Under the pieces are notes generated by a model. That model was not told the DNA's origin. It searched no databases and saw nothing but the letters and a program-made list of their open reading frames with translations. 12,582 nucleotides of DNA from UMGS1387 sp045541355 (lineage in GTDB: Bacteria > Bacillota > Clostridia > Oscillospirales > CAG-382). The DNA is taken from contig JAZQIW010000064.1 in the NCBI GenBank assembly GCA_045541355.1, positions 1 to 12,582 of the forward strand, in the 5' to 3' direction. A program made the translations under genes and the position numbers. The first letter of the stretch is position 1; every line of letters begins with the position of its first letter. Shown piece after piece: positions 1-5,916 of this stretch.

Positions 1-609
1 ATCTTCCACTTTTTCTCTGAGCCTTTTTATATATACTGTAAGAGTATTGTCGTTGACAAAGTCACCTGCAATATCCCATATTTCAGAAAGCAGTTTATTC
101 CTTGTAAGAGTAACACCGGGATTATTAAGAAAAACAAGAAAGAGTCTGTACTCCAAAGCTGAAAGAAAAACATCTTTGCCGTTTTTAGTGACAATTCCTT
201 TATCCATATCAACACTTACATTGCCAAGAGTGTGCATACTCTGACTTTTGCCTGTTCTTCGAAGAACAGATTTAATGCGGGATATAAGCTCTCTCGCACG
301 ATAAGGCTTTTCTATGTAATCATCAGCACCTATATCAAGACCTGTCACAACACTGAACTCATCCGCTGAAGCAGTAAGGAAAATTACAGGACAATCGGTC
401 ACACTTTTGATTCTGTTACAAAGAGAAAATCCGTTTCCGTCAGGCAGAAGCACATCTAATAGAACAAGGTCGAACTGTGCAGTTTCAATTTTAGTCTCTG
501 CTTCTTTACAGCTTAGAGCACTGTCTGTATCAAAGCCTTCCTGACGAAGAAGCTCACTTAAATTTTTGACGATTGTAACATCGTCTTCTATGATAAGTAT
601 TTTAATCAT
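1..609 (-). CDS. OmpR/PhoB-family response regulator (3'-truncated by window edge)
   Basis: The reading frame is open from an ATG at 609-607 to base 1, giving 203 residues; usual family length is about 220-230, so some 20 residues of the C-terminus lie outside. The N-terminal receiver domain (about 1-115) shows the acidic pair E8/D9/D10, phospho-acceptor D52 in LLLDVLLPDGNG, switch residue T79 in FLTA, and K101 in the YIEKPY motif. The C-terminal part (about 125-203) begins a winged-helix DNA-binding domain, with recognisable LSALEYRLF, LTRNKLLSEIW and NTLTVYIKRLREK segments. It should be phosphorylated by a membrane histidine kinase and bind DNA; the kinase is probably encoded just past the left edge. 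It starts a transcript, since a TTGATT-17-TATAAT promoter lies just upstream, and it is divergent from the ART-like/glycosylase operon. The signal it responds to cannot be read from the sequence. Confidence 0.93.
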   Translation of the reverse strand, partial: MIKILIIEDDVTIVKNLSELLRQEGFDTDSALSCKEAETKIETAQFDLVLLDVLLPDGNGFSLCNRIKSVTDCPVIFLTASADEFSVVTGLDIGADDYIEKPYRARELISRIKSVLRRTGKSQSMHTLGNVSVDMDKGIVTKNGKDVFLSALEYRLFLVFLNNPGVTLTRNKLLSEIWDIAGDFVNDNTLTVYIKRLREKVED

Positions 610-639
610 AATGTCACTCTTTTCGGTGGGTATGTAATG

Positions 640-668
640 ATTATACATAAAATTAAAGACAGAATCAA
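640..668 (-). promoter_or_regulatory. Sigma-A promoter of the response regulator
   Basis: On the minus strand TTGATT (668-663) and TATAAT (645-640) are separated by exactly 17 bases. Transcription would start near 633, leaving a leader of about 24 nt with an AAAGAGTG-like Shine-Dalgarno before the ATG at 609. Confidence 0.65.
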
Positions 669-705
669 CATTTGTGACGGATGAGTAATAAAAGGTTTCT
701 AATAA

Positions 706-730
706 TATAGTTCAACAACTATATAACTAT
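706..730. promoter_or_regulatory. Inverted repeat plus extra half-site in the divergent intergenic region
   Basis: TATAGTT (706-712) and AACTATA (717-723) form a perfect 7-bp inverted repeat around CAAC. A further AACTAT follows at 725-730, giving two AACTAT direct repeats with an 8-base period. It lies between the two divergent promoters, so it is a reasonable operator for a shared regulator, possibly the adjacent response regulator. The region is AT-rich and the repeat could also be chance. Confidence 0.3.
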
Positions 731-759
731 TGTGGACAGTAGAAATTACAATAATTTTA

Positions 760-768
760 TGATATAAT
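760..768 (+). promoter_or_regulatory. Extended -10 promoter of the ART-like/glycosylase operon
   Basis: TGATATAAT is a perfect extended -10 element (TGnTATAAT). The -35 position 17 bases upstream (TAGAAA, 740-745) is weak, which is typical of extended -10 promoters. The predicted start is near 775, only about 23 nt ahead of the start codon. Confidence 0.55.
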
Positions 769-797
769 GATATATTATCAACGGAAGGAGTATAGCC

Positions 798-1568
798 TTG
801 ATTTATAGAGTAGATAGTTTTATAGAAAACAATATAAATCCAATAACAAAAAGTGAATATGATTCCTCTTGGTTAGTGTTGGTTCTTACTTCCGATATAG
901 ATGCCACTATGATTGTTGGTGCTAATAACTGCTGTGCTTATACTATAAAAATCAGTAAACAGCTTCACGATGATTGGAGAATGGCTGTAGGAGATTTTGT
1001 TGATTATTGTGATGCAAATAGCCTAAACGGCATTATTGCAATTACAGAAGATGAATATAAAGATGTTAAAAGCTATTATGTAGGACACAGTAATAATGAA
1101 ACAGTTCTTCGTGATTATGAACCAAAAATCTTAGTGCACAGCACCTCAATGGAAAACTGGATTCAAATACAAAAAGACGGTATGCTCAAAAGTTGGAATA
1201 GTCTCAATATCACTGACAAAGAGCCTATTGGTAAACAACTTGGTGATCCTGTTCGTTTTAGAGATTACATTATGTTCGGTGGTGGTGTCAGTGGTGAAAT
1301 CGTCGTTAATTCCAAACAATCCGGTAAAATTATAATGGATATTGATGCTGATTATAAAACAGGTGCCCGACTTTATTTTGATGCCGTGAAATTAGCAAAG
1401 AACGGTTTGCTTGTTCGTGACGGTGCACATATCAAAGTAAAAGATTATTTACCGCTTGAGCCATATCTTATTTGGACTGCTACTTGGGATAAAGTAGGAT
1501 TAGAAAGTCCGATTTCTACACCTGAAAAATTCGCAAAACTGTCAGATCGAGCATTTGAAAATTTATAA
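798..1568 (+). CDS. Uncharacterised protein, possibly ADP-ribosyltransferase-like (Tpt1/KptA-type layout)
   Basis: A 256-residue protein starts at TTG 798; the choice rests on a strong GGAAGGAG (783-790) seven bases upstream and the lack of an early in-frame ATG. I do not recognise a named family with certainty. The C-terminal half (about 110-228) has a layout reminiscent of Tpt1/KptA or DarT-like ADP-ribosyltransferase folds: a strand ending LVHSTS (112-117), a helix WIQIQKDGML (121-130), a glycine-rich FGGGVSGEIV (160-169), then SGKIIMDIDADY, NGLLVRDGAHIKVKDYLP and LIW. That resemblance is inference from pattern, not a demonstrated homology. There is no signal peptide or membrane segment, so it is cytoplasmic. 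Thirty-one bases separate it from the downstream DNA glycosylase, so the two are co-transcribed and a nucleic-acid or nucleotide role is plausible. Codon use is AT-rich like the glycosylase and unlike the SDR genes. Confidence 0.85.
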   Translation: MIYRVDSFIENNINPITKSEYDSSWLVLVLTSDIDATMIVGANNCCAYTIKISKQLHDDWRMAVGDFVDYCDANSLNGIIAITEDEYKDVKSYYVGHSNNETVLRDYEPKILVHSTSMENWIQIQKDGMLKSWNSLNITDKEPIGKQLGDPVRFRDYIMFGGGVSGEIVVNSKQSGKIIMDIDADYKTGARLYFDAVKLAKNGLLVRDGAHIKVKDYLPLEPYLIWTATWDKVGLESPISTPEKFAKLSDRAFENL

Positions 1569-1599
1569 GTTTAAAAATATAATTACATGGTGAACAATT

Positions 1600-2076
1600 A
1601 TGCTACAGCACCCATTTCCACCCTTATATGACAAAGACTCAAAAGTACTTATCCTTGGCAGCTTTCCGTCGGTTAAATCCCGTGAGCAGATGTTTTTCTA
1701 CGGTCATCCGCAGAATAGATTTTGGAAAGTGTTATCTGCAGTTATGGATACTGACATACCTATAACGATTGAAGACAAGAGCAACTTCCTGCATTCAAAT
1801 CATATTGCTCTATGGGATGTGATTGCCTCTTGTGACATTACAGGCAGTTCTGACAGTTCAATAAAAAATGTTGTTGCAAATGACCTTTCGGAAATACTTA
1901 AAAACGCTGATATTAAGCAAATTTTCGTTAATGGCAAAACCGCTGAAAGATATTACAACAAATACATTCGTGACACAATAGGCATAGAAGCAGTATGCTT
2001 ACCTTCCACTTCACCTGCCAACGCAGGTTGGAGTGTAATTAAACTTATTGAAGCATGGAGAGTAATAAAATATTGA
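1600..2076 (+). CDS. Hypoxanthine-DNA (deoxyinosine) glycosylase, UDG superfamily
   Basis: A 158-residue cytoplasmic enzyme of the uracil-DNA glycosylase superfamily, closest in pattern to the family 6 HDG type (DNA-deoxyinosine glycosylase). These enzymes cut the N-glycosidic bond of deaminated adenine (hypoxanthine), starting base excision repair. Motif 1 is ILGSFPSVKS (18-27), followed by FFYGHPQNRFWK (32-43); N39 in that block is the position described as functionally important in family 6. Motif 2, the minor-groove loop, is STSPANA (136-142). The length is complete for the family. The ATG at 1600 has GGTGA six bases upstream. It follows the ART-like gene closely and is followed by a hairpin terminator, so it closes a two-gene operon. 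Bacterial copies often sit in accessory regions; here it borders a mobile element. Confidence 0.88.
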   Translation: MLQHPFPPLYDKDSKVLILGSFPSVKSREQMFFYGHPQNRFWKVLSAVMDTDIPITIEDKSNFLHSNHIALWDVIASCDITGSSDSSIKNVVANDLSEILKNADIKQIFVNGKTAERYYNKYIRDTIGIEAVCLPSTSPANAGWSVIKLIEAWRVIKY

Positions 2077-2084
2077 TATAATTA

Positions 2085-2123
2085 AGGAGTAGCAAAAATG
2101 ATTTCGGCTACTCCTGTGTTATT
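2085..2123 (+). terminator. Terminator of the ART-like/glycosylase operon
   Basis: AGGAGTAGC (2085-2093) pairs perfectly with GCTACTCCT (2107-2115) around a 13-nt loop, 9 bases after the glycosylase stop. The downstream tract (GTGTTATTTT) is only moderately T-rich. Confidence 0.65.
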
Positions 2124-2175
2124 TTGCAAAATATTAACAGACTGCAAATAGATTGCAAACAATCATCAAAAGCTG

Positions 2176-2204
2176 TTGACAAGTCAAATTTCTATCTCTA
2201 TTAT
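2176..2204 (+). promoter_or_regulatory. Near-consensus sigma-A promoter upstream of the ParB-like gene
   Basis: TTGACA (2176-2181) and TATTAT (2199-2204) are spaced by exactly 17 bases. The predicted start is near 2211, giving a leader of about 460 nt before the ParB-like gene, with a strong terminator-like hairpin inside it. Confidence 0.65.
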
Positions 2205-2210
2205 TACTAT

Positions 2211-2424
2211 CAAGCAAATTTTCTTATCCTCAAAATTTAATATCAAGCTCAATATGAGCTTGTGATAATTGTAACGCCCAGTGAAGTATTTATTCTGATA
2301 AATTCAATCAGAGTAATACGGATGACAGAGCAATTATTTTAAAACCGTTACATAGTTTCAGTACATATTTCAGAGGAGTTCAACTCCCCTGCTGTCTGTG
2401 CAGTCTATGTAGCGGTTTTTCTTT
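2211..2424 (+). ncRNA. Candidate structured leader or small RNA, about 210 nt
   Basis: The segment follows a near-consensus promoter and ends in a strong intrinsic terminator, and no credible coding frame fills it. Visible structure: hairpin CAAGCTCA (2244-2251)/TGAGCTTG (2255-2262) with a 3-nt loop; then a 15-pair helix (2341-2355 with 2405-2419, one G-U) enclosing a smaller hairpin (GGAGT 2375-2379/ACTCC 2383-2387); then TTTTTCTTTT. GACAG at 2324-2328 could instead pair with CTGTC at 2392-2396, opening the large helix, so switching is conceivable. It may be an attenuator for the mobile-element operon or an independent small RNA. I do not recognise it as a known RNA family. Confidence 0.45.
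2341..2424 (+). terminator. Strong intrinsic terminator or attenuator in the element leader
   Basis: AAAACCGTTACATAG (2341-2355) pairs along its full length with CTATGTAGCGGTTTT (2405-2419), with one G-U, and is followed by TCTTTT. If it acts on the 2176 promoter it would stop transcription about 250 nt before the ParB-like gene. Confidence 0.6.
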
Positions 2425-2539
2425 TAAAATCAAATAAAAGCTATTTTGAAAAAATATTTATAAAAAACGGTAATAAATTTTCAAATTAATCAGCAATGTT
2501 ATATTGAGCAGCATAACAGTATTTATGTCACTGAAAATG

Positions 2540-2574
2540 AATCCTCATACTTGCAAATCAAGTTGAGGATTTTA
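2540..2574 (+). terminator. Second hairpin with short T-tract upstream of the ParB-like gene
   Basis: AATCCTCATACTTG (2540-2553) pairs with CAAGTTGAGGATT (2559-2571) with one bulged T and a 5-nt loop, then TTATAT. It could be a weak terminator, an attenuator or a leader structure. The rest of 2425-2669 is very AT-rich and holds no gene I can support. Confidence 0.45.
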
Positions 2575-2669
2575 TATACGCCCAAAACAATTACAAAGGA
2601 AGTGAAATTATGTTGTAAAAAAAATCCAAATTTCAAAAAACAAATCTTAAAGAAAGGAGAACAAAAATT

Positions 2670-3524
2670 ATGACAAATGAAAAAATTGAATATCTTAATC
2701 TAGATTTACTTCACCCGTTTGAGAATAATCCGTTTCAGAGTGTTGATGAAAACGAATATAATGAGTTGCGTGACAGCATTATGGAGTTCGGAATTATCAC
2801 GCCTCTTATTGTTAATAAGTCGGATAACAGTTACGAAATTATCTCCGGACACAGACGATGGCAAATTGCTAAAGAGTTAAAATTTAAAGCTATTCCTGTT
2901 TATGTCAGAGAACTTTCAAAAGAAGATGCAGTTATAAATTTCGTTGATTGTAACCTGTGCCGAGAAAAAATTTTACCGAGTGAAAAAGCTCGTGCATATA
3001 AGATGAAACACGATGCAATAAAAAAGCAAGGAGCAAGGACTGATTTAACTTCGTCACAAGTTGGGACGAAGTTCCGCAGTGATGAAAAGCTCGCAGAAAC
3101 AATGCCCGATTCCCGAATGCAGATTCAGAGATACATCAGATTAAATAATTTACAACAGACTCTTCTTGATATGGTTGATGAAGGTAAGATTTCTTTTACG
3201 CCCGCAGTTGAGCTTTCATATTTAACTGAAGAAGAACAGTGCAACTTAATTGAAACTATTGACAGCGAAGATTGCACTCCGTCATTTTCTCAGGCACAGC
3301 GTATGCATAAGTTAAGTGAAGAAAAGAAACTCACTATGGATGCCATCTTTGAAATTATGCAGGAGCAAAAAGCTAATCAAAAAGAATATATAAAAATCCC
3401 GGTTGAAACTTTTAAGAAGTATTTTAAGAAAGATATGCCGCCTAAAAAGATGGAAGAGATAACTGAAAAAGCTCTTGCACGTTATGCAATGTTGCTTCAA
3501 AAGCAACGACAATGGGAGCGGTAA
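2670..3524 (+). CDS. ParB-like (ParB/RepB/Spo0J-type) DNA-binding protein
   Basis: 284 residues. The N-terminal ParB/Sulfiredoxin-type domain (about 6-100) has the expected HPFENNPFQ start, the LRDSIMEFGIITPLIV segment and the nucleotide-binding SGHRRWQIAKEL motif (59-70; GHRR at 60-63). A helix-turn-helix region follows (about 105-200; LPSEKARAYKMK through DEGKISFTPAVELS), and the protein ends in a basic helical tail. Chromosomal ParB family members bind parS and CTP; copies on mobile elements like this one are mostly of unproved function and may serve element maintenance or regulation. The start is set by AAAGGAGAA (2653-2661) ahead of the ATG. It is the first gene of the element operon, and no ParA partner is present in the window. 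The C-terminus looks complete. Confidence 0.88.
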   Translation: MTNEKIEYLNLDLLHPFENNPFQSVDENEYNELRDSIMEFGIITPLIVNKSDNSYEIISGHRRWQIAKELKFKAIPVYVRELSKEDAVINFVDCNLCREKILPSEKARAYKMKHDAIKKQGARTDLTSSQVGTKFRSDEKLAETMPDSRMQIQRYIRLNNLQQTLLDMVDEGKISFTPAVELSYLTEEEQCNLIETIDSEDCTPSFSQAQRMHKLSEEKKLTMDAIFEIMQEQKANQKEYIKIPVETFKKYFKKDMPPKKMEEITEKALARYAMLLQKQRQWER

Positions 3525-3655
3525 AAATCGTGGCATCAGTCTTAACAAGCATTGGATTTGAGGGTACAAATCCGCTTGTCAGGTGTTTTATCACCCCTGA
3601 AACCCCGAGAGAAAAAATCAAAAATAAATTTTTAGGAGATAAAAAAATTAAATGA
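3512..3655 (+). CDS. Possible 47-residue protein between ParB-like and MobC-like genes
   Basis: An open frame from ATG 3512 overlaps the end of the ParB-like gene by 13 bases and ends in TGA 3653-3655, which overlaps the ATG of the MobC-like gene as ATGA. That arrangement is typical of translational coupling. An alternative start is GTG 3530, with GGGAG at 3514-3518 about 11 bases upstream; the ATG itself has no good ribosome binding site. The peptide is small and basic at its C-terminus (ITPETPREKIKNKF) with no recognisable domain. It could equally be spacer that happens to stay open. Confidence 0.35.
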   Translation: MGAVKIVASVLTSIGFEGTNPLVRCFITPETPREKIKNKFLGDKKIK

Positions 3656-3981
3656 GAAAAAGAAATAAAAGAGTTCATGTGTATTTTAATGAAGAAGAAA
3701 ATGCAATTCTTTGTGACTTAAGTAAACGTACAAAGTTACCTAAAGCCGTGATTCTTCGTCATATGATTATGAATTGTGAGGTGATTCCTGCACCGAAAAT
3801 TGATTACGAAACTCATATAAGAGATCTTCGTGAGGTTGGCTATAAACTTAATCGAATACTGTTAAATGCACGTACAGGCGGTTATATAAATCCAAAAGAA
3901 GTACAGTATGCCTGTGACGAATTGCAAATAATTGAAGACAATATGTTCAAAGAAATTCGATCTGTACCACTCGATAATTAA
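3652..3981 (+). CDS. MobC-like relaxosome accessory protein
   Basis: 109 residues. The N-terminus (RKRNKRVHVYFNEEENAILCDLSKRTKLPKAVILRHMIM) reads as a ribbon-helix-helix DNA-binding domain, a basic strand followed by two helices. The following part (about 48-100; IRDLREVGYKLNRILLNARTGGYI) matches the typical MobC-type segment with its conserved LNQI/LNRI-like helix. Such proteins bind next to oriT and help a relaxase nick the DNA during mobilisation. No relaxase gene is in the window, so it would have to act with one supplied elsewhere, or it is a leftover. TAGGAGAT (3633-3640) precedes the ATG by about 11 bases, and the start overlaps the stop of the preceding small frame. Confidence 0.75.
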   Translation: MRKRNKRVHVYFNEEENAILCDLSKRTKLPKAVILRHMIMNCEVIPAPKIDYETHIRDLREVGYKLNRILLNARTGGYINPKEVQYACDELQIIEDNMFKEIRSVPLDN

Positions 3982-3985
3982 AACT

Positions 3986-3991
3986 AGGAGG
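3986..3991 (+). promoter_or_regulatory. Perfect Shine-Dalgarno with no conventional start codon after it
   Basis: AGGAGG is the ideal anti-16S sequence, 5 bases after the MobC-like stop. The open frame that follows has ATC at 4000, eight bases downstream, where an ATG would be expected. The only conventional codon, GTG 3991, overlaps the Shine-Dalgarno itself. Confidence 0.7.
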
Positions 3992-4248
3992 TGTATACTA
4001 TCACAATTATAGAGTTAATTAAAAATGAAATAGAGCGATTAAAAGCGTTCTGCCGGTTCTTCGAAACTGACCAGCGAGCTGAATACAGATACAGCGTAAA
4101 AGGATTTGAAGTAATAGCACTGTTTGCAGAAAAACCTAACAAAGAAATCTTTTCTCGAATAAAAGAAATATTACTCGGTAATTCACACATTCGACAAAGT
4201 GATGCCCCTGATATTAAACTAAAGAAAAATATCAAGGAGGCGGTTTAA
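3991..4248 (+). CDS. Small conserved-looking element protein (about 82-85 residues), start unclear
   Basis: The frame runs to TAA 4246-4248, whose last base is the first base of the recombinase ATG, a coupled arrangement. GTG 3991 is listed as the nominal start but sits inside the AGGAGG, so it cannot be read in the usual way. The well-placed codon is ATC 4000, suggesting either rare AUC initiation or a start codon lost by a single substitution from ATG. The product is a soluble, charged alpha/beta peptide (IIELIKNEIERLKAFCRFF near the N-terminus, YSVKGFEVIALFAEKP in the middle, a basic C-terminus). I do not recognise its family. Its position between the mobilisation and integration genes suggests an element-specific accessory role, for example a recombination directionality or regulatory protein, but nothing in the sequence proves this. 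Confidence 0.6.
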   Translation: MYTITIIELIKNEIERLKAFCRFFETDQRAEYRYSVKGFEVIALFAEKPNKEIFSRIKEILLGNSHIRQSDAPDIKLKKNIKEAV

Positions 4249-5843
4249 TGTCAAAACGAGTGTGCTGTTTGTATCGAGTTTCAACGGGCAAACAAGTTGA
4301 TTATGACAGCAACAATGAAGCAGATATTCCAATGCAGAGAAAGGCTTGTCATAAATTTGCAAGTGAAATGGGTTGGGATATTGTTCACGAAGAACAGGAG
4401 GACGGTGTTTCCGGTCATAAGGTGCGAGCTGAAAATCGTGATAAAATTCAAATAATAAAGGACCTTGCGAGAAAGAAAAAGTTTGATATTCTGCTTGTAT
4501 TTATGTTTGACCGTATAGGCAGAATTGCAGACGAAACACCTTTCGTTGTTGAGTGGTTTGTTAAAAACGGTATTGAAGTCTGGAGCACCCAAGAGGGCGA
4601 ACAGAGATTTGATAATCATATTGACAAACTCCTGAACTATATCCGTTTCTGGCAGGCTGACGGAGAAAGTGAGAAAACATCAGTACGAACAAAAACAAGT
4701 CTTGGTCAGTTGGTTGAAGCAGGTCATTTCAAAGGCGGCGTTGCCGCCTTTGGATATGACCTTGTAAAAAGCGGAAGAGTAAACAAACGAAAGCACGAGC
4801 TTTACGATTTGAAAGTGAATCCCGATGAAGCTATTGTTGTTAAGATTATCTTTGACAAGTACACGTTAGAAGGTTACGGTGCTCACAGAATTACAACATG
4901 GCTGAACAATAACGGTTACAGAGCGAGAACGGGTAAAATGTGGCACGAGGCTACTATAAGAGGTATTCTATGCAACCTAACTTATACGGGAGTACTTCGT
5001 AGTGGTGATTCCCGTTCGGAGGTTATACCTGAACTGCAGATAATACCGCCTGAACAGTTTGAAAGAGCTATGATGATTATGAAAGAGCGTTCTGATAGGA
5101 AGAAAGAAAATACCACAGTACCCCTTAACACAAAAGGTAAATCTATTATCTCCAGTAAGGTTTACTGCGGACATTGCGGCTCAAGGCTTAATCTTACAAC
5201 AAGCGGAAGATACCGTAAAAGAAAAGACGGAACTGTTGATACAACGAAGCGAATCAGATATGCCTGCTACGGCAAAAGCAGAAAGCAGACGGAGTGTGAC
5301 GGTCAGTCGGGTTACACTCTGCACATTCTTGATGATTTGATTGATGAAATTGTCCGTGATATTTTCAGAAAGATGAAAGGGGTTTCAAAGTCTGATGTAA
5401 TCAAGCTCCGATATGCAGATGAGCTCGATGTGAGAAAAGCAAGGCTCAATATGGTGAAAGCTGATTACAGTAAAGAATTTGAAAATCTTACTGTTCTGAA
5501 AGCAGAGGTTATCAAAGCAATCAAGGGCGAAAGCTCGTTTTCGGCTGATACACTTTCGGAACTGATTACAGAATCAGAAAAAGAGTGCAGCAGGCTTTTT
5601 GATTTAGTATCTGATGCTGAAAAGGATGTTGCAGACGGTGAAAGTGTACTCAAGACTTTATCCGACAGTTTTGATGAACTGATTTCTTGGGCGGAGCTTT
5701 ATGATAAAGCAAGCTTTGAAAAGAAAAAAATGATTGTGAATTGTCTGATTAAACGGGTTGAGGTAAGCAGAGAGTACAATTTGAAAGTTGAGTTTAATAT
5801 TGACTTTGAGCAGTTTATGGTGGGTATTGATAAGGTGGCGTAA
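4248..5843 (+). CDS. Large serine recombinase (site-specific integrase)
   Basis: 531 residues, full length for the class. The N-terminal resolvase-type catalytic domain (about 1-150) carries the nucleophile S12 in YRVST with R10 beside it, plus the FDRIGR motif that supplies further active-site arginines. The recombinase domain follows (about 165-275; AAFGYDLV, ITTWLNNNGYRARTG, TIRGILCNLTYTGVL). A zinc ribbon is formed by C307 and C310 (YCGHCG) with C340 and C350. A long charged helical stretch (about 385-485) is the coiled coil expected to bring att-bound dimers together. The enzyme cuts and rejoins DNA at short att sites to integrate or excise the element. The ATG is set by AAGGAGGC (4234-4241) and overlaps the preceding stop by one base. 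The gene is last in its operon and looks intact. Confidence 0.95.
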   Translation: MSKRVCCLYRVSTGKQVDYDSNNEADIPMQRKACHKFASEMGWDIVHEEQEDGVSGHKVRAENRDKIQIIKDLARKKKFDILLVFMFDRIGRIADETPFVVEWFVKNGIEVWSTQEGEQRFDNHIDKLLNYIRFWQADGESEKTSVRTKTSLGQLVEAGHFKGGVAAFGYDLVKSGRVNKRKHELYDLKVNPDEAIVVKIIFDKYTLEGYGAHRITTWLNNNGYRARTGKMWHEATIRGILCNLTYTGVLRSGDSRSEVIPELQIIPPEQFERAMMIMKERSDRKKENTTVPLNTKGKSIISSKVYCGHCGSRLNLTTSGRYRKRKDGTVDTTKRIRYACYGKSRKQTECDGQSGYTLHILDDLIDEIVRDIFRKMKGVSKSDVIKLRYADELDVRKARLNMVKADYSKEFENLTVLKAEVIKAIKGESSFSADTLSELITESEKECSRLFDLVSDAEKDVADGESVLKTLSDSFDELISWAELYDKASFEKKKMIVNCLIKRVEVSREYNLKVEFNIDFEQFMVGIDKVA

Positions 5844-5878
5844 GAGAAAACCGAGTAGAGTCTTAGTACTCTACTCGG
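5844..5878 (-). terminator. Terminator of the DUF4279 gene, shared with the recombinase
   Basis: CCGAGTAGAGT (5851-5861) and ACTCTACTCGG (5868-5878) form a perfect 11-bp stem. Read on the minus strand it is followed by TTTTCTC, a good intrinsic terminator for the DUF4279 gene. On the plus strand it lies 7 bases after the recombinase stop but lacks a T-tract, so it is weaker in that direction. Confidence 0.8.
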
Positions 5879-5916
5879 CTTGAATGTGTTGTAAATTATT
5901 TTGTTATTATTTTTCT

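Larger units (their letters stand above)
2120..5880 (+). mobile_element. Serine-recombinase integrative element or remnant (boundaries uncertain)
   Basis: A block of same-strand genes with phage, plasmid or ICE-type functions: ParB-like protein, MobC-like relaxosome protein, two tiny genes and a large serine recombinase. It lies between the glycosylase terminator and the convergent DUF4279 gene. The combination resembles the integration-proximal end of Clostridial ICEs and IMEs. Relaxase, conjugation and cargo genes are absent, so this is either a minimal mobilisable element or a remnant. I looked for a shared core repeat at both ends and found none convincing, so the limits given are only the outer limits of the gene block. 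Confidence 0.55.

Noticed and set aside
2211..2424. 6S RNA
   Set aside because: The 5' and 3' ends do not form the long closing helix with a central bubble expected for 6S RNA.
2085..5878. Similar GAGTAG-containing hairpins at both ends of the mobile element as att sites
   Set aside because: Similarity is limited to a few bases within terminator stems and the flanks do not match, so they are better explained as ordinary terminators.
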